A stretch of 64,000 nt of DNA from contig JADLCB010000026.1 of assembly GCA_020847375.1 (NCBI GenBank), forward strand, positions 1 through 64,000. Direction: 5' to 3'. This DNA is from Phycisphaerales bacterium. GTDB taxonomy: Bacteria > Planctomycetota > Phycisphaerae > Tepidisphaerales > Tepidisphaeraceae. The stretch's first letter is position 1; each line of letters starts with the position of its first letter. Of the stretch, positions 25,919 through 35,630 are shown in pieces. The notes beneath the pieces were generated by a model. It saw nothing but the letters and a program-made list of their open reading frames with translations. It did not search any database and was not told the origin of the DNA. A program made the translations under genes and the position numbers.

Positions 25919-26866
25919 ATGAGTTGTCCTGATGGAAGCTGTAAGGAACCGGGTAAGCGCCAACGAGCGCTGATCGCCTTCGGCTTGATGATGATCATTT
26001 TTATCGTGTTGTCCGGTTTCTCCTTCCTCAATTCACGAGGGCAGGTGGTTCCGGGCGACATTTCGTTCGGTTCGCACATGGCTGACGAGGGCAAGCATGT
26101 CTTCCAAGCCTATAACTGCATGGGTTGCCATACCATGGTCGGCAACGGCGCCTATCTGGCCCCGGATCTGACCAAGGAATACAAGGCGGCTGGCCCAGCC
26201 TGGCTGGCAGCGTTCCTGCCATCAGCCGGTACCTGGCCGACAGAAGCAGCGATCAAGGTTCAACTGCTGAACAACGATGACATCGCTGAAGATGCCGGCG
26301 TGGATAACATCGAAGACTATTACAAGAAGTATCCCGGTGCCAAAGAGCGGGTTCAGCGTCGTGTCGGAACCACCCTCATGCCCAATCTGCCCCTGAGCAG
26401 CGAAGAAGTCGGGCAGTTGATCGCCTATCTGAAATATACCTCGGCGATGAACACCGAAGGCTGGCCACCAGAAACCAAAATTCCGGATCTGAATAAACGC
26501 CTGTCACTGGCGCATCCGGTTGCCTCTGCTGCTGCAGCCGGCGCCAATCAAGCCCAGGCGGCTGAACCGGTTGACCCCATCGAACTGGGACACCAACTGG
26601 CGACGGATAACGGGTGTTTCGCCTGTCACGCAACCGACAACAAAAAGATGACCGGCCCGAGCTGGGGCAAGTTGTACGGTTCGCAGGTGAAGCTGACCAC
26701 TGGCAGCACCGTGGCCGCTGACGATGCCTACCTCACCGAATCGATTCTTCAGCCCAATGCCAAAATTGTTGACGGATATCAGACAGGTCTGATGCCCGCC
26801 TATGACAAGTTGCTGTCGAAAGACGAAGTCAAAGCCATCGTGGAATACATCCACAGCCTGGAGTAG
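25919..26866 (+). CDS. norC: Nitric oxide reductase subunit C fused to a second cytochrome c domain
   Basis: The first 190 residues are NorC: Cys-containing N-terminus (MSCPDGSC), one membrane anchor (18-36), heme site CMGCH (67-71) and the GTTLMPNLPLS region with axial Met. After an Ala-rich linker (about 200-217) a second cytochrome c domain follows, with CFACH (233-237) and axial Met in TGLMPAY. Usual NorC is about 150 residues and has one heme. The added domain resembles COX2-type cytochrome c and the heme domain at 4951-5907. It probably serves as a built-in electron donor. The gene ends 2 bases before norB. Confidence 0.93.
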   Translation: MSCPDGSCKEPGKRQRALIAFGLMMIIFIVLSGFSFLNSRGQVVPGDISFGSHMADEGKHVFQAYNCMGCHTMVGNGAYLAPDLTKEYKAAGPAWLAAFLPSAGTWPTEAAIKVQLLNNDDIAEDAGVDNIEDYYKKYPGAKERVQRRVGTTLMPNLPLSSEEVGQLIAYLKYTSAMNTEGWPPETKIPDLNKRLSLAHPVASAAAAGANQAQAAEPVDPIELGHQLATDNGCFACHATDNKKMTGPSWGKLYGSQVKLTTGSTVAADDAYLTESILQPNAKIVDGYQTGLMPAYDKLLSKDEVKAIVEYIHSLE

Positions 26867-26868
26867 CA

Positions 26869-28569
26869 GTGATACAGATTCAATACCAAACTCAACGTCT
26901 CAGTATGCGTTTTTTCATACTGATGCTGATTCTTTTCCTCGGTCAGATCGGTTTCGGTCTGCTGCTGGGGCTTCAGCACACGGATCCCACCCTGCTGGCT
27001 GGCACGTTGAACTTCAACGTCGTCCGGGCGGAGCATGTCAACCTCGGTCTGCTGTGGATTCTCTCGGGATTCATCGGGGCGATCCTGTTCGCCGGACCGA
27101 TGCTTTCCAAGCGTGAGCTGGCCTCTCCCTGGTTGATCAAGTTTCTATTTTATGCCCTGGTTGTGACTGTGGCATGGAACATCGGCACGCAGGTGCTGGC
27201 CATGACCGGTGTCGCGGGTTGGTGGGCCAATCAGCCGTGGTTGCAGGAAGGCTTGGAGTATATCGAAGCCGGTCGGGCTGCCGACGTGGTGATTCTGATC
27301 GGCTTCGCCATTCTAGCCTATGTGGTGCTGCGGACGTTCCCGCCGGTGCGTCAGTGGAATGAAATCCACTGGGGTCTGGGGATCGGGGTCGTGGCGCTGA
27401 TGGTGGTCTGGGTGTTCGGGTTGTTCTATGTCCCGCGCATCGACCTGCAGGAATACTTCCGCTGGTTCGTGGTTCACTACTGGGTGGAAGGCGTCTGGGA
27501 AGTGATTCATATCAGCCTGGTCGGTTTCCTGATCGTGGTGCTGTTCAAAGTTGATGTCAAATCGGTCGGTTATGCCGTCTTCTGGGGCGTAACGCTGGTC
27601 TGGCTGTCAGGTTTGCTGGGTAACGCCCACCACTACTTCTGGATTGGAACGCCTGAGTTCTGGCAGTTCTGGGGTTCACTGTTCAGTGCCATGGAACCCC
27701 TGCCGCTGATCTTCTGTTTCTGGCATATCTATATTGATGCGCATCAGAATCGCAAACCGTTGGAAAATGCTCCGGCTTTTTACTTCATCCTCGGTTCGGT
27801 GGTGCTGGAGCAAGTTGGTGCGGGCATCCTTGGTTTCACCATGACCTTCGCCCTGACCAACGTCTGGTCACACGGCACTTGGATTACCCCCGCCCACGGT
27901 CACCTGGCGCTGTTTGGCACCTTCGGTATGCTCGGTATCGCCGCAGCCTACTACGCGATTCCGGTGATGCGTAAAGCAACCGATTTTGACCAGCGCCTGG
28001 GTAAACTGGCGTTCTGGCTGGTCTTCACGGGTATCATGGGGGTCGCACTGGCGTTTGCCATTGGCGGTACGGTACAGATGTACTACTACCGCACGCTGGC
28101 ACTGGACTGGTTCGGTGGCGATGTGCTGCCGGCGATGAAGCTCTACCGTATCCTGGTACCGACATTCGGTTTCGTTTTCGCCGTCGGTGCCGGTATTCTG
28201 GCGTACGACCTGCTCACGCTGGGCAAGCGCAACCGCAATGCTGCCGCAGTTGAGGCACCGGTATTGAGCGCCTCTCCGGCGACCGGCTGGAGCCGCCCGA
28301 TGACTGGTTTTGAAGCAGGCATCTGGTTGATGTGGATGTGGATATTCGGCGGCATCATCACCCTGGGTATTTTGAGTTTCAACCTCTCCATCGTTCGCGT
28401 GCAGGGCGATCCGACGATTCCCTACATCATGGCGGGCGTGGGTTATCCGGGCCTGCTGCTGGTCACACTCTTGTTTGTCTGGCGTTTCCTGGCTTCGTTG
28501 GAAGCACGGGTCAAAACCGCAGGTGAGACGGAAGAACCAATACCGGATCTTTCCGTCGCCACCGCGTAA
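26869..28569 (+). CDS. norB: Nitric oxide reductase subunit B (cNOR type)
   Basis: The 566-residue catalytic subunit has all cNOR residues, each four positions before those of Pseudomonas NorB: H56 and H345 for the low-spin heme, H203, H254 and H255 with E207 for the non-heme iron, H343 for the high-spin heme, and E211 and E276 of the active site region. It reduces two NO to N2O using electrons from NorC at the cytoplasmic membrane. Compared with about 466 residues in known NorB it has a longer C-terminus with two extra predicted helices (FEAGIWLMWMWIFGGIITLG, and one near 525). No norD or norQ follows; a terminator lies 71 bases downstream. Confidence 0.95.
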   Translation: MIQIQYQTQRLSMRFFILMLILFLGQIGFGLLLGLQHTDPTLLAGTLNFNVVRAEHVNLGLLWILSGFIGAILFAGPMLSKRELASPWLIKFLFYALVVTVAWNIGTQVLAMTGVAGWWANQPWLQEGLEYIEAGRAADVVILIGFAILAYVVLRTFPPVRQWNEIHWGLGIGVVALMVVWVFGLFYVPRIDLQEYFRWFVVHYWVEGVWEVIHISLVGFLIVVLFKVDVKSVGYAVFWGVTLVWLSGLLGNAHHYFWIGTPEFWQFWGSLFSAMEPLPLIFCFWHIYIDAHQNRKPLENAPAFYFILGSVVLEQVGAGILGFTMTFALTNVWSHGTWITPAHGHLALFGTFGMLGIAAAYYAIPVMRKATDFDQRLGKLAFWLVFTGIMGVALAFAIGGTVQMYYYRTLALDWFGGDVLPAMKLYRILVPTFGFVFAVGAGILAYDLLTLGKRNRNAAAVEAPVLSASPATGWSRPMTGFEAGIWLMWMWIFGGIITLGILSFNLSIVRVQGDPTIPYIMAGVGYPGLLLVTLLFVWRFLASLEARVKTAGETEEPIPDLSVATA

Positions 28570-28639
28570 GCTGCAATCGAACAGGCAGTGAAATCGGATT
28601 GACTCCATTTCTCCTGCTCAAGTTGCTGCCAACTATTCA

Positions 28640-28672
28640 GACCGCCGGGGTAATTCCTGGCGGTCTTTTTTT
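28640..28672 (+). terminator. Rho-independent terminator after norB
   Basis: GACCGCC (28640-28646) and GGCGGTC (28659-28665) form a 7-base GC-rich stem with a 12-base loop, followed by seven T (28666-28672). It closes the nor operon. Confidence 0.88.
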
Positions 28673-28830
28673 GAAGACATTTTTCCCTGTTAAGTGGCGG
28701 AAATTCAAGAAATTACGCCTATTTTCAGGTGTATGGCTTCCCTTGTGCCCTATAATCCCGATAATGGTTTATTCGTGCTTTCGTCAGTGAAAGTCTATTG
28801 CCCTTTGAAAATCAAACATGAGGTTTCGCG

Positions 28831-29766
28831 ATGGGTTTGAATAACATCGCCTTGATCAAGCTTTATGAGGCTGATCAGGCACTGCGTGCGGCACAACAAC
28901 GTCTTGATCTGGCTACCCGCGAGGTTCGTATTCAGGAACGACGTTCCAGTGACGTCAAGACGCGGCTGGAGTCAATTCAGAACGCTCTCAAAGCCACGCA
29001 GACTCAGGCATCGGCATCGGAGCTGGATCTCAAATCCCGCGAAGCGCACATCGAAAAACTGCGCGCCCAGCAGCAAACGGCGCGTAACAACAAGGAATAT
29101 CAGGCACTGTTGATCGAAATCAATACGCAGAAAATCGATCGCACCAAAGCCGAAGAAACCACGCTGCACCTGCTGGAAAAAGTTGAGCGTGAACAGGCTC
29201 AGGCCAAGGATCTGGCTGCCCAGCTCGAAGGCGAAACCACCAAACTGACCCAGATGCGTCAGCAGATCGGCGACCGCGTTGCCACTTTGCAAGCCGAGAT
29301 CGAAGCGCTTCGGCCCGCCCGCCAGCAAGCCGCCAACGCGGTCACCCCCGCATCGCTGCATGCCTTTGAACGCCTGGCAGATCGCCTGGATGGTGAGGCG
29401 ATGTCCCCGCTCGCCCAGCCCAACCCCAAGGTCGAGGAATACATCTGCTCCGCCTGCAATATCAACATCGTCACCGACACCTACAACCATTTGTACAACA
29501 AGGATGATCTGGTCTACTGCACCAGTTGCGGGCGCATTTTATACATCCCCGAAAACCTGACCCCCGATCGTGCTGTTAAAAAGAAGAAGATCAGCAAACC
29601 GCGCAAGCCGCATCGGGATGAATATGCCACGGCAGCACCGATCGCCCGTCAAAGCAGTGCTGTGGATGTGCTGGAATCGATGCGTGCGGCTGAACCAGAG
29701 TCTGAATCGCCCGAACCCCCGGTGGACACCCGGGCTGAGCCTGAGCTTAATGATTCCAGCCGCTGA
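28831..29766 (+). CDS. Coiled-coil protein with C4-type zinc ribbon (CdsZ-like)
   Basis: The 311-residue protein starts with a long coiled coil (about 10-165, rich in Gln, Glu, Arg and Ala) and ends with a zinc ribbon, CSACN...CTSCG (about 208-235), followed by a basic segment (VKKKKISKPRKPH) and an acidic tail. This layout matches the CdsZ/zf-RING_7 family found in many bacteria. The role is unclear; links to secretion and to nucleic acid have been proposed. The basic patch after the ribbon suggests nucleic acid binding here. Confidence 0.85.
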   Translation: MGLNNIALIKLYEADQALRAAQQRLDLATREVRIQERRSSDVKTRLESIQNALKATQTQASASELDLKSREAHIEKLRAQQQTARNNKEYQALLIEINTQKIDRTKAEETTLHLLEKVEREQAQAKDLAAQLEGETTKLTQMRQQIGDRVATLQAEIEALRPARQQAANAVTPASLHAFERLADRLDGEAMSPLAQPNPKVEEYICSACNINIVTDTYNHLYNKDDLVYCTSCGRILYIPENLTPDRAVKKKKISKPRKPHRDEYATAAPIARQSSAVDVLESMRAAEPESESPEPPVDTRAEPELNDSSR

Positions 29767-29903
29767 TTCGCATTGATCCTCAGCCGCAACTGAATCAATC
29801 AGCGCGTTCATCGGCGCGTTGATCGTCATCAGGACAGCGGGCGTTGAATGTTCTCTTCAAGTCATTTACTGCGGTCAGCGGGATATCGCCAACAGAAATT
29901 GCC

Positions 29904-30926
29904 ATGAGTCAGGCTGAATCAACTTCCAATCCGGTTCGCGTCGCAGTCATTGGCTGCGGGCGCATGGGCAAATTGCACGCGCGGGTTTATTCCCAGATGC
30001 CATCGGTGAAACTGGTGGGCGTTTATGATGCCAACCTCGATACCGCCCACCAGATCGCCAACCAATATGATTGTATCGCGGTTGATTCGCCCGAACAGTT
30101 GTACGATCAGGTACAGGCCGTTTCGATCGCTGTACCAACCATCGCCCATCTGGCCACGGCTGAACCACTGTTGCGGCGCGGTATCGCCTGCCTGATCGAA
30201 AAACCTCTGGCGCGTAACTCCCAGGAAGGTGCGCGAATCGCCGCCTTGTCGCGCGAGTTTGGCGCTATCGCCCAGGCAGGCCATATTGAACGATTCAATC
30301 CGGCATTTCGCGCCTTGGCACAGATGAAGCTGCAACCGCGCTTTCTGGAAGTCGTCCGCGTTTCTCCCATGACATTCCGCAGCATCGATGTCGGCGTTGT
30401 GCTGGACATGATGATCCACGACATTGACATTGTGCTGAGCCTGGCTGGCAGCCCGGTGACTGCCGTTGAAGCCGTGGGCGTCAGTGTCCTGGGCACCAGC
30501 GAAGATATCTGCAATGCCCGGCTGGTCTTTGCCAACGGCTGTGTGGCAAATCTCACCGCCTCACGGCTGGCCTTGAAGACCGAACGGCGTTTGCGCGCTT
30601 TCAGCCACGATGCCTATGTCTCACTGGACTACCAGAAAAAATATGGCCTGGTGGTCAAACGCAGCGGTAATCTTGAGGCGATTCGTTCAACCGTCGCCAG
30701 GATACGCAGCGGTGAAATATCGGATTTGACCCAGCTTGATTTCCAGTCCCTCGTCGATGTCCAGGAATTGCCCATTGAAGATGCCGAGCCGCTGCGCAGC
30801 GAACTGGACGCATTCATCAGTGCAGTGCGCGGTGAAATCGCACCGGTGGTCAGTGCGCAAGACGGACTGGCTGCGGTACAGGTCGCCGAACAGATCGTTG
30901 CTGCCATCGAGCCGCAGAAATTATAA
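29904..30926 (+). CDS. Gfo/Idh/MocA-family oxidoreductase
   Basis: The 340-residue protein has a Rossmann fold (RVAVIGCGRMGKLHARVY), the EKP catalytic Lys (CLIEKPLARN), and the second-domain signature MMIHDIDIVLSLAG with Asp and His for catalysis. Planctomycete enzymes of this form are often near lipid A genes and act on UDP-N-acetyl-sugars (3-dehydrogenase type), but no such neighbours are visible here. ATG 29904 is preferred because it starts just before the Rossmann strand; 20 upstream codons are also open. The substrate is inferred only weakly. Confidence 0.88.
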   Translation: MSQAESTSNPVRVAVIGCGRMGKLHARVYSQMPSVKLVGVYDANLDTAHQIANQYDCIAVDSPEQLYDQVQAVSIAVPTIAHLATAEPLLRRGIACLIEKPLARNSQEGARIAALSREFGAIAQAGHIERFNPAFRALAQMKLQPRFLEVVRVSPMTFRSIDVGVVLDMMIHDIDIVLSLAGSPVTAVEAVGVSVLGTSEDICNARLVFANGCVANLTASRLALKTERRLRAFSHDAYVSLDYQKKYGLVVKRSGNLEAIRSTVARIRSGEISDLTQLDFQSLVDVQELPIEDAEPLRSELDAFISAVRGEIAPVVSAQDGLAAVQVAEQIVAAIEPQKL

Positions 30927-30997
30927 GCAGGCCGTCGGCTTTTTTATCCATGGCGCAATCAATTACGCCTGCCTTCAATCTGCCTCAGCAAAATCAC

Positions 30998-32161
30998 TCA
31001 TGACTGACCGGGGTTCAGTTGGTCAATCTGCGCCAGTTCCCGCTGCGCCTGCTCGCCAATACTTGTGCCCGACAGTCGTTCTGCTGCGATGCGCAAATGC
31101 TCCGTTGCGCGCTGATACTGCTGAAGATGACGCGCATAAATCAGCCCGAGCATGTAATGCACCTGGGCGGCATCGGAGACGTGCGGATAAACCTTCAGCA
31201 GCGTTTCATAGGCTTCACTGGCCTGGGCGTAGCGCTGTTCATGGCCGAGCCAGGTGGCCAGATCGTACTGGCGTGTCTGCGGCAGACACTGATCCGGATC
31301 AGCGGCTTTGAGCTGCGCATAAAGCGTGATCGCCTGATCCATCCGCTGTTCGTTCATTGCTTCGTAAATGGCTGCGCGGAGATCCATCACCCGCTGCGAC
31401 TGCGCCGAGACCGGTTCAGGATCAAACTTCGGTGGTGGTGGAGGCTGACCGCGCCCCGGCGAACCAAAAAAATCATACCCCTGGGCAACCTGCGCCCGGA
31501 AACGCCGCCGGCGCAACCAGCGACTGATCAAACCCAGCAAATCAAAGTGGTCACGCTGCAACAACCGCGTCAGCAGCAACACAAACATCAACGTGACGCC
31601 AAAGACGGTTCCCGCTGCGTGCGCCATGTGTGCCACCTGTGAGCTGCCGGTGAAATTAAGCACCACATCCATGATAAAGAACAGCCCGATCACAACAATA
31701 CTGGGCACTTCAATGGCGCCGATCAGGTAAAAAACATAGATCACCGTGACCCGCGAAACAGGATACAGCACCAGAAACGCCCCGGTCACGGCTGAAATGG
31801 ATCCACTGGCGCCCAGCACAGGCGACGTGCTGACCAGCACATGCCCCAGACCGGCAATCACACCGCCAGACAGATAAAAAGCCAGATAGCCGACATGCCC
31901 CAGACGATCGTTGACGTTGTTACCGAAGATGTACAGAAACAGCATGTTTCCCACCAGGTGCATCACGCCGGCATGCAGAAACTGATAGGTGAAAAATGAG
32001 GTCAAATGCAGCGCCCCCGGGTCCAGCAGCAGATTCTGCACGCGCGGGCCAACCAGATATTTCTGCTGCAACAGGAAGATCAGTACGTTGGTGACAATCA
32101 ACGCATAATTCATCCAGGGCGTTTTTTGCAGCGGTGCGTCAGTTCGGATCGGGAAGAACAT
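30998..32161 (-). CDS. Rhomboid-family intramembrane serine protease with TPR tail
   Basis: The 387-residue protein has six membrane helices. It shows the rhomboid hallmarks: HLVGNMLFLYIFG (helix 2, with HxxxN), catalytic Ser in LGASGSISA, and catalytic His in AHMAHAAG. After a Pro-rich linker (about 240-255) the tail carries helical repeats (ITLYAQLKAADP, YETLLKVYPHVSDAAQVHYM), which look like tetratricopeptide repeats and may recruit substrates. It cuts membrane-anchored proteins within the membrane. It stands downstream of the anti-sigma pair on the same strand, 47 bases away. Confidence 0.92.
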   Translation of the reverse strand: MFFPIRTDAPLQKTPWMNYALIVTNVLIFLLQQKYLVGPRVQNLLLDPGALHLTSFFTYQFLHAGVMHLVGNMLFLYIFGNNVNDRLGHVGYLAFYLSGGVIAGLGHVLVSTSPVLGASGSISAVTGAFLVLYPVSRVTVIYVFYLIGAIEVPSIVVIGLFFIMDVVLNFTGSSQVAHMAHAAGTVFGVTLMFVLLLTRLLQRDHFDLLGLISRWLRRRRFRAQVAQGYDFFGSPGRGQPPPPPKFDPEPVSAQSQRVMDLRAAIYEAMNEQRMDQAITLYAQLKAADPDQCLPQTRQYDLATWLGHEQRYAQASEAYETLLKVYPHVSDAAQVHYMLGLIYARHLQQYQRATEHLRIAAERLSGTSIGEQAQRELAQIDQLNPGQS

Positions 32162-32208
32162 GCGTTGGATGATAACAGGAGATGCGGGCTAATAAACGCT
32201 CGGCTGAT

Positions 32209-32748
32209 TCAACCGTGGGCCGACGGCGTGTCCGCCTGATTGAACTTGATCATGCGGACGCGCCGGCCACCCTTGGAATACTCGACCTTGCTCATGTAGG
32301 CTTCGATCAGCAGGATGCCGCGACCGGAACATTTGCAGAGGTTTTCCTCCGAGGTCGGATCGGGGACCTGCTCGCGATGAAAACCCGGCCCCTCATCTTC
32401 AATGATCAGCTCAACATGCTGGGGCGTCACGGCGTAATCAACCCTCACCTTTTTCTTCATGTCCAGCTTATTGCCGTGCTTGATCGCGTTGATCATCGCC
32501 TCTTCCAGGGCGAGCTTGATGGCAAACAGATTGCGCTCACTATAACCGTGGTGGATGACCTGCTGAATAATCCGATGTTGCAACTCGCGGCTGGCGGCAA
32601 AATCAGAGGGGATGACAGTAGTCACGAAATCCGTATCCCCCGCCGCTCGGCTGGTGTTGGCCGATTCGTGACGAGCAGACTCGGCGCGCCCGTGATTCGA
32701 GCGGGAGGTTCGGCGGGGTTGATGACCATGGGACCCGTTACTAACCAT
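32209..32748 (-). CDS. Anti-sigma-factor-like serine kinase (HATPase, RsbW type)
   Basis: The 179-residue protein has a disordered N-terminal 40 residues and then a GHKL ATPase: N box LALEEAMINAIKHGN, G1 box DEGPGF and G2 region GRGILLIEAYMS. It matches RsbW/SpoIIAB-like kinases, which bind a sigma factor and phosphorylate a STAS-domain antagonist. The STAS gene lies directly upstream (23 bases), making a partner-switching pair. No sigma factor gene is adjacent, so the target is not known. Confidence 0.9.
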   Translation of the reverse strand: MVSNGSHGHQPRRTSRSNHGRAESARHESANTSRAAGDTDFVTTVIPSDFAASRELQHRIIQQVIHHGYSERNLFAIKLALEEAMINAIKHGNKLDMKKKVRVDYAVTPQHVELIIEDEGPGFHREQVPDPTSEENLCKCSGRGILLIEAYMSKVEYSKGGRRVRMIKFNQADTPSAHG

Positions 32749-32771
32749 CTCCCAGCGTCCTGCTAATAACC

Positions 32772-33131
32772 CTAGGTAAAGCTCTCCATCGCCTCATCAC
32801 GGTTGGCGTAAATCCGGAACAGTTTATTGAGCTTGGTAATCACGAATACTTCAAAAATCTGTGGCTTGATGCTGGTCAGACGCAACTGCCCATTTTTCTT
32901 GCGCAGGCGACTATTGGCATTGATCAACATGCCCAGCGCCGCTGAAGACAGATGATCAACATTGCTGAAATCCAGCAGAATCACAGGATTGGGGCGCTGA
33001 TCGACCAGATCGTTCAGGATATTGCCGATTTCAGAGATATTGCCTTCGTCCAGAATCTTACTTTGCGTGAACTCGACAATATCCGTGTCTTTCACGCGAG
33101 TGACCGTAACGAGTGCGGGTGTTTCAGGCAT
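32772..33131 (-). CDS. STAS-domain anti-anti-sigma factor
   Basis: The 119-residue protein is a single STAS domain (VVEF...ILDEGNISEIG, LLDFSNVDHLSSAALGML). The Ser in DHLSSAA is the expected phosphorylation site. By analogy the unphosphorylated form captures the kinase encoded next and frees its sigma factor. I chose ATG 33131; 12 upstream codons are open but without homology. Confidence 0.92.
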   Translation of the reverse strand: MPETPALVTVTRVKDTDIVEFTQSKILDEGNISEIGNILNDLVDQRPNPVILLDFSNVDHLSSAALGMLINANSRLRKKNGQLRLTSIKPQIFEVFVITKLNKLFRIYANRDEAMESFT

Positions 33132-33315
33132 GCTCGATCGCTCAGGTAAACAGGTATCCGAGGCCAAAACAAACCGGGCTTATTCCCCAGCCTGTCACCT
33201 CGGGCACAACTCCACTCATCCACGCTGACAAGCGGAACATGGTGAACAGTAAAGCGACCAGTACGCGCTGTCAAGCAACCGATCGCGGCGCCAAACCCTG
33301 TTCCGTCATGCTCCA

Positions 33316-34674
33316 CTAGCTATGCGACAATGTTGTCGATGAGATACTGGCTGCTGCGGGGGAATTATCGATGACGACAACACCGCCCCCGCTGTCAGGC
33401 TGGGCGATTGTTGATTCGTCCATCGATGGCGTTACCGGCGGTTGTTCAGCGGTTTGCTCCCCCAGGCGTCGTGAAACCACCACCTTGCGCTCCTGCACCA
33501 GGCCCATTTTGTATGCGGCCACCATCAAGCAGCAGAAAGTCACCATCCAAACGGCAATGGCAAAGCGGGTGCGGAGATAAACGATCAACGACCCCAGCAA
33601 TACAAACCCGATCGCCATCGCGTACATCAAAACGACTGTCTGTTTGACGCTGAAACCGCGGCTGATGAACTGATGATGGATGTGGAACTTATCCGGGCTG
33701 AACAGGGGTCGATGATTAAACCAGCGACGGGCAAAGGCCAGGGCTGTATCCAGTACGGGCAACGCGAAAATAACCATGCCCGCCAGGAACCACTTGGGAT
33801 GTTGCTGCTGGCCCAGCAGAATCAACATCACCGCACAGACATACCCGAGCAGCATCGAACCGGTATCCCCCATGAATATACTGGCAGGATTAAAATTGTA
33901 CGGCAGGAATCCAAGCAACGCCCCCAGCAGCGACAAAGCCAGCACCACGCGCAGCCCGTCCCAGTTGATGCCCAGTGCGCCACCCCACATCGCCAGATTC
34001 ACCGCTAAAAATAAAAATCCGGCCGCAATGATGGCTGTCACCCCACCACACAGACCGTCCAAACCATCCATGAGATTGGTGGCATTGCAGCAAAACACGA
34101 CAACCGCCACAACGATGACGGAACTGATCGAAAGTGACAGGGTATTAAATACGCTGGAGGACAAAGGCTCCATGCCGAGTTTCAAAACCAACCCTGAATG
34201 GATATAGGTCAGACTGGCCCGGGCCAGCTCCGTACCCACGCCATCAACCAGCAGCATCAGGGCGGCAAGAACCTGGCCGGCGATTTTAACGGCGGGACTG
34301 ACTTTTTTGATGTCGTCCCATAATCCCAACAGCACGATGACACATGCCCCGACCACAATGCTGAACTTGATGATCAGATGCGACGGCCAACCCGGCTCAA
34401 TACGGTGCAGCGTGACAAACTGGCTGACCGTCAACCCCGCCAAAAGCCCCAGGAAAACCGCCACCCCGCCGAGGTAGGCGATTGGCGCATTGTGCATCTT
34501 ACGCTTACCGTCGGGGGCATCGATGATATTAAAAAACGAGGCGACGCTGCGCATGATGGGCGTAAAAATAAACGCCACCAGGAACGAAGCGTAAAAGACA
34601 TAGACGTAAGGCGACAGGACATCGGTTGCCGTGGGAGTTTGCGCCAGTATTGGGACAAAGTAGTGAGGTATCAA
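33316..34674 (-). CDS. Glycosyl-1-phosphate transferase, WecA/MraY family
   Basis: The protein of about 452 residues has around 11 membrane helices. Conserved loops are DAPDGKRKMHNAPIAYLGG, WDDIKK, NATNLMDGLDGL, FMGDTGSMLLG and the basic HIHHQF in the last cytosolic loop. These are the Mg- and undecaprenyl-phosphate-binding motifs of WecA-type enzymes that transfer N-acetylhexosamine-1-phosphate. It likely starts synthesis of a surface polysaccharide or O-antigen. The start is uncertain: the longest frame begins with TTG and no ribosome binding site is evident. The C-terminal 70 residues are hydrophilic and low complexity. Confidence 0.88.
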   Translation of the reverse strand: MIPHYFVPILAQTPTATDVLSPYVYVFYASFLVAFIFTPIMRSVASFFNIIDAPDGKRKMHNAPIAYLGGVAVFLGLLAGLTVSQFVTLHRIEPGWPSHLIIKFSIVVGACVIVLLGLWDDIKKVSPAVKIAGQVLAALMLLVDGVGTELARASLTYIHSGLVLKLGMEPLSSSVFNTLSLSISSVIVVAVVVFCCNATNLMDGLDGLCGGVTAIIAAGFLFLAVNLAMWGGALGINWDGLRVVLALSLLGALLGFLPYNFNPASIFMGDTGSMLLGYVCAVMLILLGQQQHPKWFLAGMVIFALPVLDTALAFARRWFNHRPLFSPDKFHIHHQFISRGFSVKQTVVLMYAMAIGFVLLGSLIVYLRTRFAIAVWMVTFCCLMVAAYKMGLVQERKVVVSRRLGEQTAEQPPVTPSMDESTIAQPDSGGGVVVIDNSPAAASISSTTLSHS

Positions 34675-35630
34675 AGGCTGTGTCCTTCATTGATCTGCGT
34701 GTATGCAGACTACGGCTGTAGGTTGGTTAGTTTACCACAAAAATCGGGGCAACAACAATTTGAACCACAAATTTCAGGCTTGGGGAGCTATTTCCCTTTT
34801 ATTGGACCTCGACTGATCCGACTTGACCCAGAACCTGGCTGAATCGTATGTCATTCAATGGTGCCGCCCGGAGCGGGCAGCGAAGCAGGTCCAATAATTT
34901 TACTGATCGACTGGGACAAAAAACTCCGGCTTGTTCAATCCGTGCTTTGAGTCGGCATCACCATTGTGAAGAATCACGCGCGATCAAAACCGCCGATAAT
35001 TCTGGTTGAACCACGCGCAATTTCAACTTTCCATGCTCCGCCAATCGCTTGAGTCCGGTAATCCTTTTAATGCCAAGCAGCGCAATCAGCCGCCGACTCA
35101 ACTACTGAAAATGCGCGATAAAGCATCGTCCATGCCCAATAACGCAAAGCTCATTTATTCCTCACAGACATCTTAAGTGCCCCCACTTGGCAGGTCGATG
35201 ACCACGATGACCTGATGGGTCTTCCCCGTTGTCGAAGCTGGCCTGGCGATGCTGGCGGGCAACGGAGCAAAGGAACGAACGAAAAAGGCCAAGCCTATGC
35301 AGTGAACCGGAAGGCGTCGCGTCTTCCAACACAAAATGATGGAACGGATCAGGGGATTGATGAATCCAAGGTCTGTTTCCTCATCAAGCATGGCTGCTGG
35401 GGTTTTCCATCCCTGACCCACCAGCGTCACAAACCTCTGGATGGCCTGAAGCCAGTGAATACCAGAACGGTTTAACGATCGTGAACGGCATGTGGAGCAA
35501 TGTCAATCACGAACAGCCGCATTCAAGGGAATGAATCTGGGGCGTGACGGGAAAGCAGATCCTGTAACCGCCCCAACCAATCGCCGCCCAGGATGTTCCC
35601 GGGGGCGAATCGTCAAGGAGAGACAGTTTT
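34675..35630. other. Long intergenic region before flagellin
   Basis: About 950 bases with only short, unconvincing frames on both strands. It must contain the flagellin promoter, but I see no good sigma-28 or sigma-54 element close to the gene. A GCCGATAA at 34992-34999 lacks a matching upstream element and is over 600 bases away. No RNA gene was recognised. Confidence 0.5.

Noticed and set aside
30900-30950. Short hairpin followed by T run after the Gfo/Idh gene
   Set aside because: The stem is only 4 base pairs, so it is not reliable as a terminator.
34992-34999. GCCGATAA, like a sigma-28 -10 element, upstream of flagellin
   Set aside because: There is no TAAAGTTT-like element 11 bases before it, and it lies over 600 bases from the gene.
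35173-35475. Short overlapping frames in the flagellin leader
   Set aside because: Neither translation resembles a known protein or transposase, and no ribosome binding site is present.
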